A stretch of DNA of 32,937 nucleotides from Streptomyces harenosi (GCF_011008945.1 NZ_WYCT01000041.1:1-32937); one strand, 5' to 3'; positions 15,876-25,669 are shown, counted from the stretch's first letter. Notes: a model not told the origin generated them from the letters alone. Made by a program: numbers and translations.

Positions 15876-16826
15876 GTGGAGAGCGGACGGGGTGACGAGG
15901 TCGTCGTGGTCGGCGGCGGGGTGATCGGGCTGACGACGGCCCTCGTCCTCGCCGGACGGGGCCGGCGGGTGCGGGTGTGGACGCGGGATCCGGCGGAGCG
16001 GACCACCTCGGCGGTCGCGGGCGCGCTGTGGTGGCCGTACCGGATCGAGCCGGTGGCGCTCGCCCGGGCGTGGGCGCTGCGTTCCCTGGACGTGTACGAG
16101 GAGCTGGCGGCGCGCCCCGGGGAGACCGGCGTGCGCATGGCCGAAGGGGTGCTGGGCGAGACGGGGCTGGACGAGGCCGTGGCGTGGACGGCGTCCCGGC
16201 TGCCCGGCCTGCGAGCGGCGACCGCCGGGGAATATCACGGGGCGGGGCTGTGGGCACGGCTGCCGCTCCTCGACATGCCGGCGCATCTGGCGTGGCTGCG
16301 GGGCCGGCTGGAGGCGGCGGGCGGGGCCGTGGAGGAGCGCGCGGTGGCCGATCTGGCGGAGGTCCCCGCCCGGACCGTGGTCAACTGCACGGGGCTGGGC
16401 GCCCGCACGCTCGTACCGGATCCGTCCGTCCGGCCCGTGCGCGGCCAGTTGGTCGTGGTGGAGAACCCCGGCATCCGCACCTGGCTGGTGTCGGCCGGTT
16501 CCCCGGAAGGGATGGCGTACTTCTTCCCCCAGCCCGGCGGGCTGGTCCTGGGCGGCACCGCGGAGGAGGACGCCTGGTCGCCGGAGCCGGACCCGGCGAC
16601 GGCCGAGGCGATCGTCCGCCGGTGCGCGGCGCTGCGGCCCGAGATCGCCGGGGCGCGGGTCCTGGCCCACCGGGTGGGGCTGCGCCCGGCGCGGGACGCG
16701 GTGCGCCTGGAGCGCGAGGTGCGGCCGGACGGGCGGGTGGTGGTGCACAACTACGGCCATGGCGGCGCGGGCGTGACGGTGGCCTGGGGGTGTGCGCGGG
16801 AGGCGGCCGGGCTGGCGGAGGGCTGA
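15876..16826 (+). CDS. FAD-dependent oxidoreductase, D-amino acid oxidase-like
   Basis: The 316-residue product matches DAAO-family length. It opens with the FAD-binding Rossmann motif VVVVGGGVIGLTTALVLAGRG, continues with AVAGALWWPYR, and has VVNCTGLGAR in the middle. LVLGGTAEED, GLRPARDAVRLE (the Arg expected to bind the substrate carboxylate) and the C-terminal flavin motif NYGHGGAGVTVAWG follow. Such enzymes oxidise D-amino acids to 2-oxo acids, ammonia and hydrogen peroxide. The GTG 15876 start fits a leaderless promoter; in-frame codons further upstream lie inside the divergent ABC-F gene. It stands alone, so its physiological substrate is not indicated. Confidence 0.88.
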   Translation: MESGRGDEVVVVGGGVIGLTTALVLAGRGRRVRVWTRDPAERTTSAVAGALWWPYRIEPVALARAWALRSLDVYEELAARPGETGVRMAEGVLGETGLDEAVAWTASRLPGLRAATAGEYHGAGLWARLPLLDMPAHLAWLRGRLEAAGGAVEERAVADLAEVPARTVVNCTGLGARTLVPDPSVRPVRGQLVVVENPGIRTWLVSAGSPEGMAYFFPQPGGLVLGGTAEEDAWSPEPDPATAEAIVRRCAALRPEIAGARVLAHRVGLRPARDAVRLEREVRPDGRVVVHNYGHGGAGVTVAWGCAREAAGLAEG

Positions 16827-16838
16827 GCACGGCCACCC

Positions 16839-16983
16839 GGCGGCGCGGCGGGCCGACGACGGGACCCGGCGACGCGGCGGGCCGACGGCGGGGCCCGGCG
16901 GCGCGGCGGGCGGACGACGGGGCCCGGCGGCGCGGCGGGCGGACGACGGGACCCGGCGGCGCGGCGGGCCGACGGCGGGGCCC
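16839..16983. repeat. Five-copy 29-bp tandem repeat (minisatellite)
   Basis: Five head-to-tail units of exactly 29 bases start at 16839, 16868, 16897, 16926 and 16955. Each begins GGC(G/A)(G/A)CGCGGCGGGC-type sequence and ends CGGG(A/G)CCC. Units differ at only about four positions, in a mosaic pattern. 29 is not a multiple of three, so it is not a peptide repeat. It lies between the ends of the convergent oxidase and BCCT genes. Confidence 0.92.
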
Positions 16984-17006
16984 GGCCTCCGCGCGCTCCG
17001 GTGAGC

Positions 17007-17029
17007 CCCGTGCCGCCGCGGTGCACGGG
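17007..17029. terminator. Hairpin between the oxidase and BCCT genes
   Basis: CCCGTGC (17007-17013) pairs with GCACGGG (17023-17029) around a 9-base loop. It is positioned to end transcription from either convergent gene. Confidence 0.45.
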
Positions 17030-17043
17030 ACCACCTGGCCCGT

Positions 17044-17060
17044 CGGCGGGGCGCCCGCCG
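17044..17060 (-). terminator. Hairpin just past the BCCT stop
   Basis: A perfect 7-bp stem CGGCGGG / CCCGCCG with loop GCG lies 12 bases downstream of the BCCT stop on the minus strand. Confidence 0.5.
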
Positions 17061-17072
17061 CGGCGGTGGTGG

Positions 17073-18806
17073 TCAGGGCCTGCCGATCGGGTCGCCCTCC
17101 ACGTCCGTGCCGGGGCCCGGGCCGACGCGGATCTGGAAGTCGCCGTCGTACCGCTTGTGGCCCTCGATCACCGCCAGCTCCACGGCCTCGGAGCCCATCT
17201 CGCCGCGGACGATGACCGGATCGCGGCGCAGGTCGCGCAGGAGGGCGGCACACATGAAGATCATCACGATGACGAACGGGGCGGCCGCGAGGATCGTCAG
17301 GTTCTGCAGGCCGGTCAGCGCGTCGCCCTGGCCGCTGCCGACCAGGAGCATGACGGCCGCCACGGCGCCTGTGACCACCCCCCAGAAGACCACCACCACA
17401 CGGCTCGGTTCGAGGGCGCCCCGCTGCGAGAGGGTCCCCATCACGATCGAGGCCGCGTCGGCGCCGGAGACGAAGAAGATGCCGACGAGGACCATCACCA
17501 GCAGGCTGGTGACGGTCGCCAGGGGGAACTCCCCCAGAACGGCGAAGAGCCTGCCCTCGGGGGTGGTCTCCGCACCGAGCCGCCCCTGCTCGCTCATCTT
17601 CATCGCCGAACCGCCGAAGACCGCGAACCAGACCAGGCTGACGGTGCTGGGGACCAGGATGACGCCGCCGACGAACTGCCGGATCGTGCGTCCCCGGCTG
17701 ATGCGGGCGATGAACATGCCGACGAACGGCGTCCAGGAGATCCACCAGGCCCAGTAGAAGACGGTCCAGCTGCCGAGCCAGTCGGCGACGCCCTCGCCGC
17801 CGCTGGCCTCGGTGCGGCCGGCGAGCTGGGGCAGGTCGCCGAGGTAGGCGAAGACGGAGGTCGGCAGCAGGTCGAGGACGACGACGGTGGGGCCCGCCAC
17901 GAAGACGAACAGGGCGAGGACCAGTGCCAGCACCATGTTGGTGTTCGACAGCCACTGGATGCCGCGCTCGACACCGGAGACCGCGGACGCGACGAACGCC
18001 GCGGTCAGCACGGCGATGACGGCGACCAGCAGCCCGGTGCTCACCTCGTCCATCCAGCCCAGTTCCTCCGCGCCGGAGCCGATCTGGAGCGCGCCGAGGC
18101 CGAGGGAGGCCGCGGAGCCGAAGACGGTGGCGACGATGGCGAGCATGTCGATGATCCGGCCGCCGACCCCGCCGGCGTGCTTCTCGCCGATGAGCGGGGT
18201 GAAGACGGCGCTGATCGTCTGGCGGCGGCGCCTGCGGAAGGTGCTGTAGGCGATGGCGAGGCCGACCACGGCGTAGATGCCCCAGGGATGAAGCGTCCAG
18301 TGGAAGAGGGTGGTGGCCATGGCCGTCTCCATGCGGTCGCCGGAGCCGGCCGGGTCGGTGCCCGGCGGGGCGGTGGCGTAGTGGGCGAGCGGCTCGCTCA
18401 CGCCGTAGAACATCAGGCCGATGCCCATGCCCGCGCTGAACATCATCGCGACCCAGGACACGGTGCGGAACTCGGGTTCCTCGCCCTCGGCGCCGAGGCG
18501 GATCCGGCCGTAGCGGCCGGCCGCGAGCCAGAGGGCGAAGACGACGAAGCCCGAGGCGGTCAGCACGAACGCCCAGCCGCCGTTGTGCATCAGCCCGCCG
18601 AGCATGCTGGTGGAGACGTCCGTGAGCGAGTCGGTCGCGACGGCGCCCCAGATCACGAACGCGAGGGTGAGCGCGGCCGTCACCCCGAAGACGACCCGGT
18701 CGGTGCGGGGCCGCTCCCGGCCGGGCAGGCCCGCTTCCGACCCCGGAAGCGAGCCTGGCGCATGGCGTCCCCCGCCACGTTCCTCGTCGTGCTCGTCGTG
18801 CGTCAC
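17073..18806 (-). CDS. BCCT family transporter (betaine/choline/carnitine type)
   Basis: The product has 577 residues from GTG 18806, which has GAGAGGG 8 bases upstream. ATG 18887 in the same frame would give 604 residues, but the extra 27 codons include many A/T-ending ones (ACT, TCA, GTA, GAA, CCA, AAT, CTA), unlike coding DNA here. About twelve membrane segments follow a short acidic N-terminus. Family signatures are clear: GMGIGLMFYGVSEPLAHY, and the Trp-rich FYWAWWISWTPFVGMFIARISRG in the eighth helix region. BCCT proteins import quaternary ammonium compatible solutes such as glycine betaine or choline with Na+ or H+. The C-terminal cytoplasmic tail resembles the regulatory tail of osmosensing members. 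Substrate is not determined. Confidence 0.92.
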   Translation of the reverse strand: MTHDEHDEERGGGRHAPGSLPGSEAGLPGRERPRTDRVVFGVTAALTLAFVIWGAVATDSLTDVSTSMLGGLMHNGGWAFVLTASGFVVFALWLAAGRYGRIRLGAEGEEPEFRTVSWVAMMFSAGMGIGLMFYGVSEPLAHYATAPPGTDPAGSGDRMETAMATTLFHWTLHPWGIYAVVGLAIAYSTFRRRRRQTISAVFTPLIGEKHAGGVGGRIIDMLAIVATVFGSAASLGLGALQIGSGAEELGWMDEVSTGLLVAVIAVLTAAFVASAVSGVERGIQWLSNTNMVLALVLALFVFVAGPTVVVLDLLPTSVFAYLGDLPQLAGRTEASGGEGVADWLGSWTVFYWAWWISWTPFVGMFIARISRGRTIRQFVGGVILVPSTVSLVWFAVFGGSAMKMSEQGRLGAETTPEGRLFAVLGEFPLATVTSLLVMVLVGIFFVSGADAASIVMGTLSQRGALEPSRVVVVFWGVVTGAVAAVMLLVGSGQGDALTGLQNLTILAAAPFVIVMIFMCAALLRDLRRDPVIVRGEMGSEAVELAVIEGHKRYDGDFQIRVGPGPGTDVEGDPIGRP

Positions 18807-18891
18807 AGGCAGCACCCTCTCGGCCGGTAGGTGGCCGGAATTGTTCCCTGGCGCGGCCTGTTCTACCCCGGGTGACGCCGAAGTCATTCCG

Positions 18892-20175
18892 TCAGCAGCG
18901 GGTGACGGGCGCCCCCTGCGTCAGGTGGTAGGCGGCGCGCCCGTCGAGCAGCAGCGGGACGAGGGCGCGCGCGGACTGCCGCAGCGGCACCACGGCACCG
19001 TCGCCGTCGCGGTGCGCGCGGACGCCGTGCAGGGCGAGTTCGTCGCCGAACTCCGCGTACTGGGCGGCGTCGAGCCGGTAGGCGCAGGGCGGGTCGGAGA
19101 GCACCTCGGACGGCTCGGGCGGGTCGTTGTCGGCGCCGCCCAGGTACACCGGGCCGGTGTCGGCCAGGCCCGCCTTCCGGGCGCTGCCGGTGGCCGCCCC
19201 GATCGACCCTCGCCGCTCGTCGGCGTAGGCGAACAGGCCCTTCAGGGCCGCGCGTTGGGACTGCACCCGGCGGCGGTTGTTGCGCGCCGGGTCGGCCCGC
19301 TCCTCGTCGGTGAGCGCGTCGACGCGGCTCTCGATGAGCAGCCCGACGGCGTGCTTGAGACCGGACATGTTCCGCAGGATGCGCTCCTGGCCGTCACCGG
19401 CGGTCTGCCGGAGGGGGTCGCCGGTGACCGGGTCGGTCCAGATGCCGTAGGTGCCGGTCGAGTAACCGGCCGCCCCGGCGGCGGGGCGCACGTACGCCTC
19501 CGACAGGGTCCGGGCCTCGTCGTGGACGGCGTCCCGGGTGTTGAGGTTGCGCGGCCACAGGTCGAACAGGTCCTTGTCGTAGTACGGGGGCGTGGCCCCG
19601 TACTCGTGCAGGTCGTAGACGACGTCGGGGCGCCGGTCGCGGACGACGGCGGCCAGGGCGCGGGCCTCGGCGGTCCGCAGGGCGAGGTGGTCGCGGTTGA
19701 TGTCGACGCCGTCGCTGTTGCCGCGGGTGCCGGCGGCCAGGCCGTCGGGGTTGGCGGTGGGGACGACCAGCACGGTCGTGCGGTCCAGGAAGCGCCGGGT
19801 GCGCCGGTCGGTCGCGTACGCCAGGTCGCGGACGGTGGACAGGCACGCCTCGCGGCCCGCGGGTTCGTCGCCGTGCTGGCTGCACACCAGCAGCACCTGG
19901 TGCGGGGCGGAGGCGCGGCCGAGGGTGACGAGCCGGATCGGCCGGCCCTGGTCCGTGGTGCCGACGCGCTCCACGAGGACCCGGTGGCTCGCCCGGTCGG
20001 CGGCGGCCAGGAGCCGCTGCTCCTCGGGCTGCGTGGTCCAGCGGGCGCCGTCCGACCGCTCGAAGCCGGTGCGGGGCGGGGCGGGCGCGGCGCCGCCCGC
20101 GGCCTGAGCGGGTGCCGCGACGAGGGACGCGGCGAGGGTCGCGGTGGTGAGGATCAGGACGCGCAGGCGCTTCAC
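18892..20175 (-). CDS. Secreted M14 family zinc carboxypeptidase
   Basis: This is a 427-residue precursor with a Sec signal peptide ([17 protein letters not shown]). The M14 zinc site is complete: H101-x-x-E104 in [11 protein letters not shown] and H190 in YDLHEYG. The catalytic Glu is E282 in LLIESRVD, and VDINRDH supplies the conserved Asn-Arg. Such enzymes remove C-terminal residues or cut cell-wall-type peptides. The GTG start overlaps the upstream dipeptidyl-peptidase stop as GTGA, with GGAGG just before it, so the two are translated as a coupled pair. Four bases separate its stop from the nearest upstream ATG of the BCCT frame, and 85 bases from the preferred BCCT start. The C-terminal 100 residues follow no family I recognise. 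Confidence 0.9.
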   Translation of the reverse strand: MKRLRVLILTTATLAASLVAAPAQAAGGAAPAPPRTGFERSDGARWTTQPEEQRLLAAADRASHRVLVERVGTTDQGRPIRLVTLGRASAPHQVLLVCSQHGDEPAGREACLSTVRDLAYATDRRTRRFLDRTTVLVVPTANPDGLAAGTRGNSDGVDINRDHLALRTAEARALAAVVRDRRPDVVYDLHEYGATPPYYDKDLFDLWPRNLNTRDAVHDEARTLSEAYVRPAAGAAGYSTGTYGIWTDPVTGDPLRQTAGDGQERILRNMSGLKHAVGLLIESRVDALTDEERADPARNNRRRVQSQRAALKGLFAYADERRGSIGAATGSARKAGLADTGPVYLGGADNDPPEPSEVLSDPPCAYRLDAAQYAEFGDELALHGVRAHRDGDGAVVPLRQSARALVPLLLDGRAAYHLTQGAPVTRC

Positions 20176-22142
20176 CGGCCTCCCTCCGGGACCCGGGGGG
20201 CGGCGGACGGCGCGGTGACGCCGTCGAGGGCGGCGGCTCCCGGCGCGGTGGCCGCGGAGCCGGCGGTGGCGCGGGCGAAGGCGGCGGGTCCGCCGGTGAA
20301 GGGGACACGGGCCGAGGTCCGGGCGAGGTCGAGGGTGAGGGTCGGCGTGTCGGCCGGGGGGTCGATGAGGTCCTTGTCCGTGCCCGCCACGATGAGCGCC
20401 AGCCGGTGCCCGGCCGGGACGACGTGGTCGGCGGCGGCCAGGTCGAGGGTGATGGTGTAGGGCCTGCCCGGGGTGAGCGGGGCGCCCTTGCCGGGGTCGG
20501 CGTGGTTGCCGAGGTCGGCCCAGCCGCGGCTGACGATCGTGTAGTCGACGTCGGCCGTCCTGGCCACCGTCTCCCGGAAGCAGGAGCTGTCGCCCGCCGT
20601 GCTCGCGCCCCAGCAGGTGCGGTCGGGGAGGGTGGTGATGCCCTCGCCGGCGTCGGCGTAGTCGCGGATGGTGGCCGGGCCCAGGTCGACGAGGACGGCG
20701 GAGAGGTGGGCCGTCGGCGTGCTGGGCGTCACGGTCACGGTGACCGTGGAGGAGCCGGACAGGCGCAGGTCGCGGGTGAGCGGGCCGGTGGTGAATCCGG
20801 CCTTGTCCGGTGTCGGGGTGTGGATCCGGGCCGCCCAGTCGGTCTCGCTCAGCTCCCGGTCGTCGGTGAAGGTCTCGGTGCCGTGGCCCTTGCGCAGGCC
20901 GAGGGTGCCGACGCCGGGCGCGGTGCCCCGGCCGGGGCGCAGGGTCGTGGCCCGGGTGCCGCGCGGCGGCCAGACCGCGGAGGTGGCCCACTGGCCGGGG
21001 CGGCGTTCGATGTCGGCCATGGGCTCGCGGTCGATGCCGTTGTCGTAGCCGAGCAGTTCGTGGTCGAACCAGCGGTGCAGGGTGTCGACCCACTCGGCGC
21101 GGCGGAAGTCGAAGGGGTCGACGTGGCCGGTCTGGGAGAGCCAGATCTTGCGCTCGACGCCGTTCTTCGCCAGCGCGTCCCACCACGGCCCGACGTGCTG
21201 CATGCGGACGTTGAGGTCCTGCTGGCCGTGGATCAGGAAGACGCTCGCCCTGACCTTGCCCGCGGCCCGCACGTAGTCGCGTTCGGTCCACAGCGGCGTC
21301 CAGTCGCCGGTGCGCGGCGCCTGCTCGACGAGCTTGCGCTGCACCGCGCCGCAGGCGGCCCGGGCGTCGGGGCTGTTGACGTGGTTCGCCAGCCGGTCGG
21401 GGCCGGTACCGTACAGCGGGGCGCCCTGGCTGAAGTAGTAGTCGTACCAGGAGGAGATGGCGGCGATCGGGACGATGGTCTCCAGGCCCTCGACGCCGGT
21501 GGCGGCCACCCCGTTGGCGATGGTGCCGTCCCAGCTCTTGCCGATCATGCCGGTCCGGCCGTTGGTCCAGTCGGCCCGGGCGCGCTCGGTGCCGGTGCGG
21601 GTGGTGTACGCCCTGGCGCGGCCGTTGAGCCAGTCGACGACGGCCTTGGCGGACTGGATGTCGGAGCGCCCGCCGACGTCGACACAGCCGTCGGAGCGAT
21701 TGGTTCCGGCCAGGTCCACGCCGACGAAGGCGTAGCCGCGGGGCACGAAGTAGTTGTCGTAGAAGAGCGGCATCTGCACGACGTCGCCGTCCGCGTCGTA
21801 CGTCTTCTTCTGGCTGTCGTTGCCGCGCCCGCAGCAGGAGTAGTAGGGGCTGGCGTCCATGATGACGGGGACCTCGCGGCCTTGCTGGGCGGGTTCGCGG
21901 GGGCGGACGATGTCGACGGCGACCCGGTCGGTCCTTCCGTCGCCGTCCCCGTCGAGCCCGGTGTCCACCCATACGGCCTCGCGGATGGCGTCGCCGTACG
22001 AGTACACGGGTTGGCTCGCGCGCGGGGCGGCCTGTGCCGCGGCGGGCGTGACGAGCGTGGCCAGGAGGGCGGCGGTGGCCGCCGTCGCGAGCGGTCTCCA
22101 GATCGTGCAGCGCGTGCGTGTCGGCATGCGCGGACGGTACAT
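20172..22142 (-). CDS. Secreted Xaa-Pro dipeptidyl-peptidase (S15/CocE family)
   Basis: This is a 656-residue precursor from ATG 22142, preceded by GGGAG at 7 bases. The signal peptide ends near [11 protein letters not shown]. It has an alpha/beta-hydrolase domain with nucleophile motif GKSWDGT, the catalytic Asp in [11 protein letters not shown] and the His in [12 protein letters not shown]-terminal jelly-roll domain (X-Pro dipeptidyl-peptidase C-terminal type) ends in [15 protein letters not shown]. The expected reaction is removal of X-Pro dipeptides from the N-terminus of exported or environmental peptides; related CocE proteins are esterases, so ester substrates are an alternative. It is first in a coupled pair with the carboxypeptidase and divergent from the M1 aminopeptidase. 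Confidence 0.9.
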   Translation of the reverse strand: MYRPRMPTRTRCTIWRPLATAATAALLATLVTPAAAQAAPRASQPVYSYGDAIREAVWVDTGLDGDGDGRTDRVAVDIVRPREPAQQGREVPVIMDASPYYSCCGRGNDSQKKTYDADGDVVQMPLFYDNYFVPRGYAFVGVDLAGTNRSDGCVDVGGRSDIQSAKAVVDWLNGRARAYTTRTGTERARADWTNGRTGMIGKSWDGTIANGVAATGVEGLETIVPIAAISSWYDYYFSQGAPLYGTGPDRLANHVNSPDARAACGAVQRKLVEQAPRTGDWTPLWTERDYVRAAGKVRASVFLIHGQQDLNVRMQHVGPWWDALAKNGVERKIWLSQTGHVDPFDFRRAEWVDTLHRWFDHELLGYDNGIDREPMADIERRPGQWATSAVWPPRGTRATTLRPGRGTAPGVGTLGLRKGHGTETFTDDRELSETDWAARIHTPTPDKAGFTTGPLTRDLRLSGSSTVTVTVTPSTPTAHLSAVLVDLGPATIRDYADAGEGITTLPDRTCWGASTAGDSSCFRETVARTADVDYTIVSRGWADLGNHADPGKGAPLTPGRPYTITLDLAAADHVVPAGHRLALIVAGTDKDLIDPPADTPTLTLDLARTSARVPFTGGPAAFARATAGSAATAPGAAALDGVTAPSAAPRVPEGGR

Positions 22143-22420
22143 CGGTCAACTCCCGCGCAGAAGAGGGCATCCGGACGCCGGACGGTGCGCGGGTCCGCCG
22201 GCCGGGCGGGGGCCTGCGTCGGGGCCCGTGGGGCGCCAGGCGACGGAAGGGGTGGCCGGCCCGTGGGGCGACCGGGGGCGTCCACCGGGACGGGGCGCGT
22301 GCCCTGGTTCGTGACGGCCGAATGGCGATCGTGTGACAGGGGTGGCCATGGACATACCGGAGCCGGCGGGGGCTCACTAGGCTCCGAACAGACGTCCTAG
22401 TTCTACGACTTGGAGTTTTC

Positions 22421-23938
22421 GTGCACCGCAGAATCATCGTGCCGGGTGCGCTCGCCCTGGCCGCCCTGCTGCCGGCGATCCCGGCGACGGCCGCGAGCTT
22501 CACCCCCGGCGCGCCGGGCATCGGCGACCCCTACTACCCGGCTTACGGCAACGGCGGATACGACGTCTCCCACTACGACCTGCGGCTGAAGTACCAGCCG
22601 GCCACGGACCGGCTGGAGGGGACGGCGACGATCCTGGCCAGGACCACCCAGGACCTGTCCCGGTTCAACCTGGACTTCCTGCTGGACGTGAGCGAGGTGC
22701 GGGTCAACGGCGCCAGGGCGTCGTACGCCACCTCCGGCGAGCACGAACTGGAGATCACCCCGAGGAGCCCGCTGCGCAAGGGGGCGTCCGTCACCGTGGT
22801 GGTGCGCTACAGCGGCGTGCCCTCCGAGAAGCGGGCCTACGGCTTCACGAGCTGGCACCGCACCCCGGACGGCGGCGTGGCGGCCAACGAGCCCGAGGCG
22901 GCCTGGTGGTGGTTCCCCGGCAACGACCACCCGCTCGACAAGGCCACCTACGACGTGTCCGTCCAGGTGCCGGAGGGCAGCCAGGCCATCTCCAACGGCA
23001 CGCTCCAGTCCGCCACCACCCGGGCGGGCTGGACACGGTGGAACTGGCGGTCCGACAAGCCGCAGGCCAGCTATCTCGCGACGCTGGCCGTGGGCCGGTT
23101 CGACCTCACCACCTCCACCACCGACAGCGGCATCCCGGTCGTCAACGCCTACAGCGAGGACCTCGGCCCGCACGCCGGCGCCGCACGGGCCAGCGTCGAG
23201 CGCACCGGGGAGATCGCCGACTGGCTGGCCGGCTACTTCGGGCCGTACCCGTACAACGCGCTGGGCGGTTACGTGCCGAACACCGACACCGGGTACGCGC
23301 TGGAGACGCAGACCCGGCCCTTCTACAGCCCGCGGCAGTTCGCGAACGGCTCCAACACCTCCCTGGTGGTACACGAGCTGGCCCACCAGTGGTACGGGAA
23401 TCTGGTGTCCGTGTCCGGCTGGAAGGAGATCTGGATCAACGAGGGCTTCGCCCGGTACGCGCAGTGGCTGTGGTCCGAGCACGAGGGCGAGGGCACCGCG
23501 CAGGAGCTCGCCGACCACGTCTACGCCTCCCGTCCGGCGGACGACCCGTTCTGGACGGTCAGGCCCGGGGACCCGGGGCCGCAGAACCAGTTCGCCACCG
23601 CCGTCTACGACCGGGGCGCCCTGGCCCTGCAGGCGCTGCGCAACGAGATCGGGGACGAGGCGTTCTTCGCGATACTCAAGGGCTGGCCCCGGACGTACGC
23701 CCACGGCAACGCGACGGTCGCCGACTTCCGCCGGTACGCCGAGGAGGTCTCCGGCAGGCCGCTGGCGGCGCTGTTCGACACCTGGTTGTTCCAGCCGTCG
23801 AAGCCGGCCGCGGCGGCGGCACGGGCGGCCTCCCTCGCGCCCGGCGCGGGCACGGCGGTGCCGCCGAAGTCCTGGAAGAAGATCGCGGCGACGAACGACG
23901 CGCACGAGCACGGTCACGGGCCGGCGCACGCGCACTGA
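22421..23938 (+). CDS. Secreted M1 family metallo-aminopeptidase
   Basis: The 505-residue precursor starts at GTG 22421 after GGAG. The signal peptide ends at about IPATAASF. The N-terminal beta domain ([14 protein letters not shown]) is followed by a gluzincin domain. Substrate-anchoring Glu is in YALETQTRP (this subgroup's version of GxMEN), the zinc site is H318-E-L-A-H322, and the third ligand is E341 in INEGFARY. It lacks the long C-terminal helical domain of PepN-type enzymes, like other short secreted Streptomyces members. The last residues are His-rich ([12 protein letters not shown]). It should release N-terminal amino acids from extracellular peptides, complementing the divergent dipeptidyl-peptidase and carboxypeptidase. 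Confidence 0.92.
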   Translation: MHRRIIVPGALALAALLPAIPATAASFTPGAPGIGDPYYPAYGNGGYDVSHYDLRLKYQPATDRLEGTATILARTTQDLSRFNLDFLLDVSEVRVNGARASYATSGEHELEITPRSPLRKGASVTVVVRYSGVPSEKRAYGFTSWHRTPDGGVAANEPEAAWWWFPGNDHPLDKATYDVSVQVPEGSQAISNGTLQSATTRAGWTRWNWRSDKPQASYLATLAVGRFDLTTSTTDSGIPVVNAYSEDLGPHAGAARASVERTGEIADWLAGYFGPYPYNALGGYVPNTDTGYALETQTRPFYSPRQFANGSNTSLVVHELAHQWYGNLVSVSGWKEIWINEGFARYAQWLWSEHEGEGTAQELADHVYASRPADDPFWTVRPGDPGPQNQFATAVYDRGALALQALRNEIGDEAFFAILKGWPRTYAHGNATVADFRRYAEEVSGRPLAALFDTWLFQPSKPAAAAARAASLAPGAGTAVPPKSWKKIAATNDAHEHGHGPAHAH

Positions 23939-23992
23939 GCCGGGCCGCCGGGCGCCCGGCCGGTGAGCGGGTCCGGGCCCGCCCGGCATGAC

Positions 23993-24036
23993 GGTGGCGC
24001 CACCCGGGACCCCGTGGGGTCCGCAGTGGCGCCATC
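23993..24036. terminator. Two-tier bidirectional hairpin between M1 peptidase and permease genes
   Basis: The outer stem GGTGGCGCCAC (23993-24003) pairs with GTGGCGCCATC (24026-24036) over 11 positions including one G-U. After a 3+3 internal loop, an inner stem GGACCCC / GGGGTCC (24007-24013 / 24016-24022) pairs. It lies between convergent genes ending at 23938 and 24073. Confidence 0.75.
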
Positions 24037-24072
24037 CGCCGGCGGCGGCCGGGGCCGCTGCTCGCCCGGCCG

Positions 24073-25539
24073 CTACTTCGCCGGCTCGGCGCGCTCCGCG
24101 GCGGCGTTCTCGCCGACGCGGCGGCGGACGCCGAACCAGCCGGCGACCAGCATGACCGCGATCACCGGGATCAGCAGGAGGGTCTTGCGGCCGACCTCCG
24201 GGTCGTTCCACATCATGCCGAGGCAGGCCAGCAGGAACACGACGGTGGCGATCTCCGTGACCGGGCTGCCCCACAGGCGGAAGTGGGGGCGGGCCACCAG
24301 GCCGGCCTTGGCGCGGCGGACGAAGATCATGTGGCAGATCATGATGATCACCCAGGTGCTGATGATGCCGAGGGAGGCGACGTTCAGCACGATCTCGAAC
24401 GCCTGGCTGGGCACCAGGTAGTTCAGGCCGACGCCGAGCACGCAGATCCCGCAGGTCAGCAGGATGCCGCCGTAGGGGACCTGGCTGCGGCTCATCACCC
24501 GGGTGAACTTGGGCGCGGAGCCGGCCATCGCCATGGAGCGCAGGATGCGCCCGGTGGAGTACAGGCCGGAGTTGAGCGAGGACATCGCGGCCGTCAGCAC
24601 GACGAGGTTCATCACGTCACCGGCGGCGGGTACGCCGATCTTGGACAGGACGGTGACGAAGGGGCTCTCGCCGGCGGAGTAGACCGAGCCGGGCAGCAGC
24701 AGCGCCAGCAGGACGACGGAGCCGACGTAGAACAGGCCGACCCGCCACATGATCGAGTTCACCGCGCGCGGGACGACCTTCTCCGGCTCGGCGGTCTCGC
24801 CGGCGGCCACGCCGACCAGCTCCAGGGCGGCGTACGCGAAGATCACGCCCTGCATGACGAGGACGACGGGCATCAGGCCGTGCGGGAAGACACCGCCGTG
24901 GTCCGTGATCATGTGCAGGCCGGGCTTCTCCCCGCCGACCTCGTGCTGGGTGGCCAGCAGGAAGATGCCGATCAGCATGAAGCCGACCAGGGTGGCCACC
25001 TTGATGATCGCGAACCAGAACTCCATCTCGCCGAAGATCTTCACCGAGATCAGGTTCACGGCGAGGACCACGGCGAGCGCGATCAGGGCGAGCACCCACT
25101 GCGGGATGCTCGTGAACATGCTCCAGTAATGCGTGTACAGCGCGATCGCGGTGATGTCGGCGATACCGGTCGTCGACCAGTTCAGGAAGTACATCCAGCC
25201 GGCGACGTAGGCGCCCTTCTCGCCGAGGAACTCGCGCGCGTACGACACGAAGGACCCGGACGAGGGCCGGTAGAGGACCAGCTCGCCCAGCGCGCGTACG
25301 ACGAAGAACGCGAAGACGCCGCAGACGAGGTAGGCCAGGGCCAGGGCCGGGCCCGCGTTGTGCAGGCGGCCACCGGCGCCCAGGAAGAGGCCGGTGCCGA
25401 TGGCGCCGCCGATGGCGATCATGTTGACGTGGCGGGCCTTGAGGTCCTTGCTGTAGCCGGCGTCGCCCGCGTCCGCGGGCGTCTGGGCTGCCTGGGGGTG
25501 GTCGGCAACCTGTGCCGTGTCCACGGCGTCCTTGCTCAC
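24073..25539 (-). CDS. ansP: Amino acid permease, L-asparagine permease (AnsP) type
   Basis: The product has 488 residues and about twelve membrane segments. GTG 25539 (VSKDAVDT) begins a hydrophilic leader that leads into the APC signature KARHVNMIAIGGAIGTGLFL. AnsP-like stretches include RPSSGSFVSYAREFLGEKGA, GWMYFLNWSTTGIADITA and MEFWFAIIKVATLVGF, and the C-terminus ends WFGVRRRVGE. These match my recollection of Escherichia coli AnsP along the whole length, better than GABA or D-serine permeases. It would import L-asparagine or a close relative with protons. It is divergent from the MerR regulator, with 267 bases between them. No asparaginase gene is adjacent. The symbol is by similarity only. 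Confidence 0.85.
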   Translation of the reverse strand: MSKDAVDTAQVADHPQAAQTPADAGDAGYSKDLKARHVNMIAIGGAIGTGLFLGAGGRLHNAGPALALAYLVCGVFAFFVVRALGELVLYRPSSGSFVSYAREFLGEKGAYVAGWMYFLNWSTTGIADITAIALYTHYWSMFTSIPQWVLALIALAVVLAVNLISVKIFGEMEFWFAIIKVATLVGFMLIGIFLLATQHEVGGEKPGLHMITDHGGVFPHGLMPVVLVMQGVIFAYAALELVGVAAGETAEPEKVVPRAVNSIMWRVGLFYVGSVVLLALLLPGSVYSAGESPFVTVLSKIGVPAAGDVMNLVVLTAAMSSLNSGLYSTGRILRSMAMAGSAPKFTRVMSRSQVPYGGILLTCGICVLGVGLNYLVPSQAFEIVLNVASLGIISTWVIIMICHMIFVRRAKAGLVARPHFRLWGSPVTEIATVVFLLACLGMMWNDPEVGRKTLLLIPVIAVMLVAGWFGVRRRVGENAAAERAEPAK

Positions 25540-25669
25540 GGGTGGTACCACTCTCTGGTGCGCCCGGGCGGGGTGCGCCCGGGACGTCCGTACGTGTCCT
25601 GGCCCGCACCACCCATCAACGGGGCACAGACCAAGGCAGCACTTTCCCACACCACCGCGCTCACATGCG

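Noticed and set aside
15720..16760. Minus-strand N-terminal extension of the ABC-F frame
   Set aside because: It overlaps the oxidase gene on the opposite strand, is Arg/Pro-rich and shows no domain; the ABC-F protein starts naturally at ATG 15719.
16839..16983. CRISPR array
   Set aside because: The 29-base unit has CRISPR-like length, but the copies are directly adjacent with no spacers, and no cas genes are present.
22118..22336. 72-codon plus-strand frame in the gap before the M1 peptidase
   Set aside because: There is no ribosome site, the composition is low-complexity Arg/Gly, and it overlaps the divergent peptidase start.
20406..22400. 664-codon plus-strand frame
   Set aside because: It is antisense to the Xaa-Pro dipeptidyl-peptidase, whose catalytic motifs and signal peptide are unambiguous.
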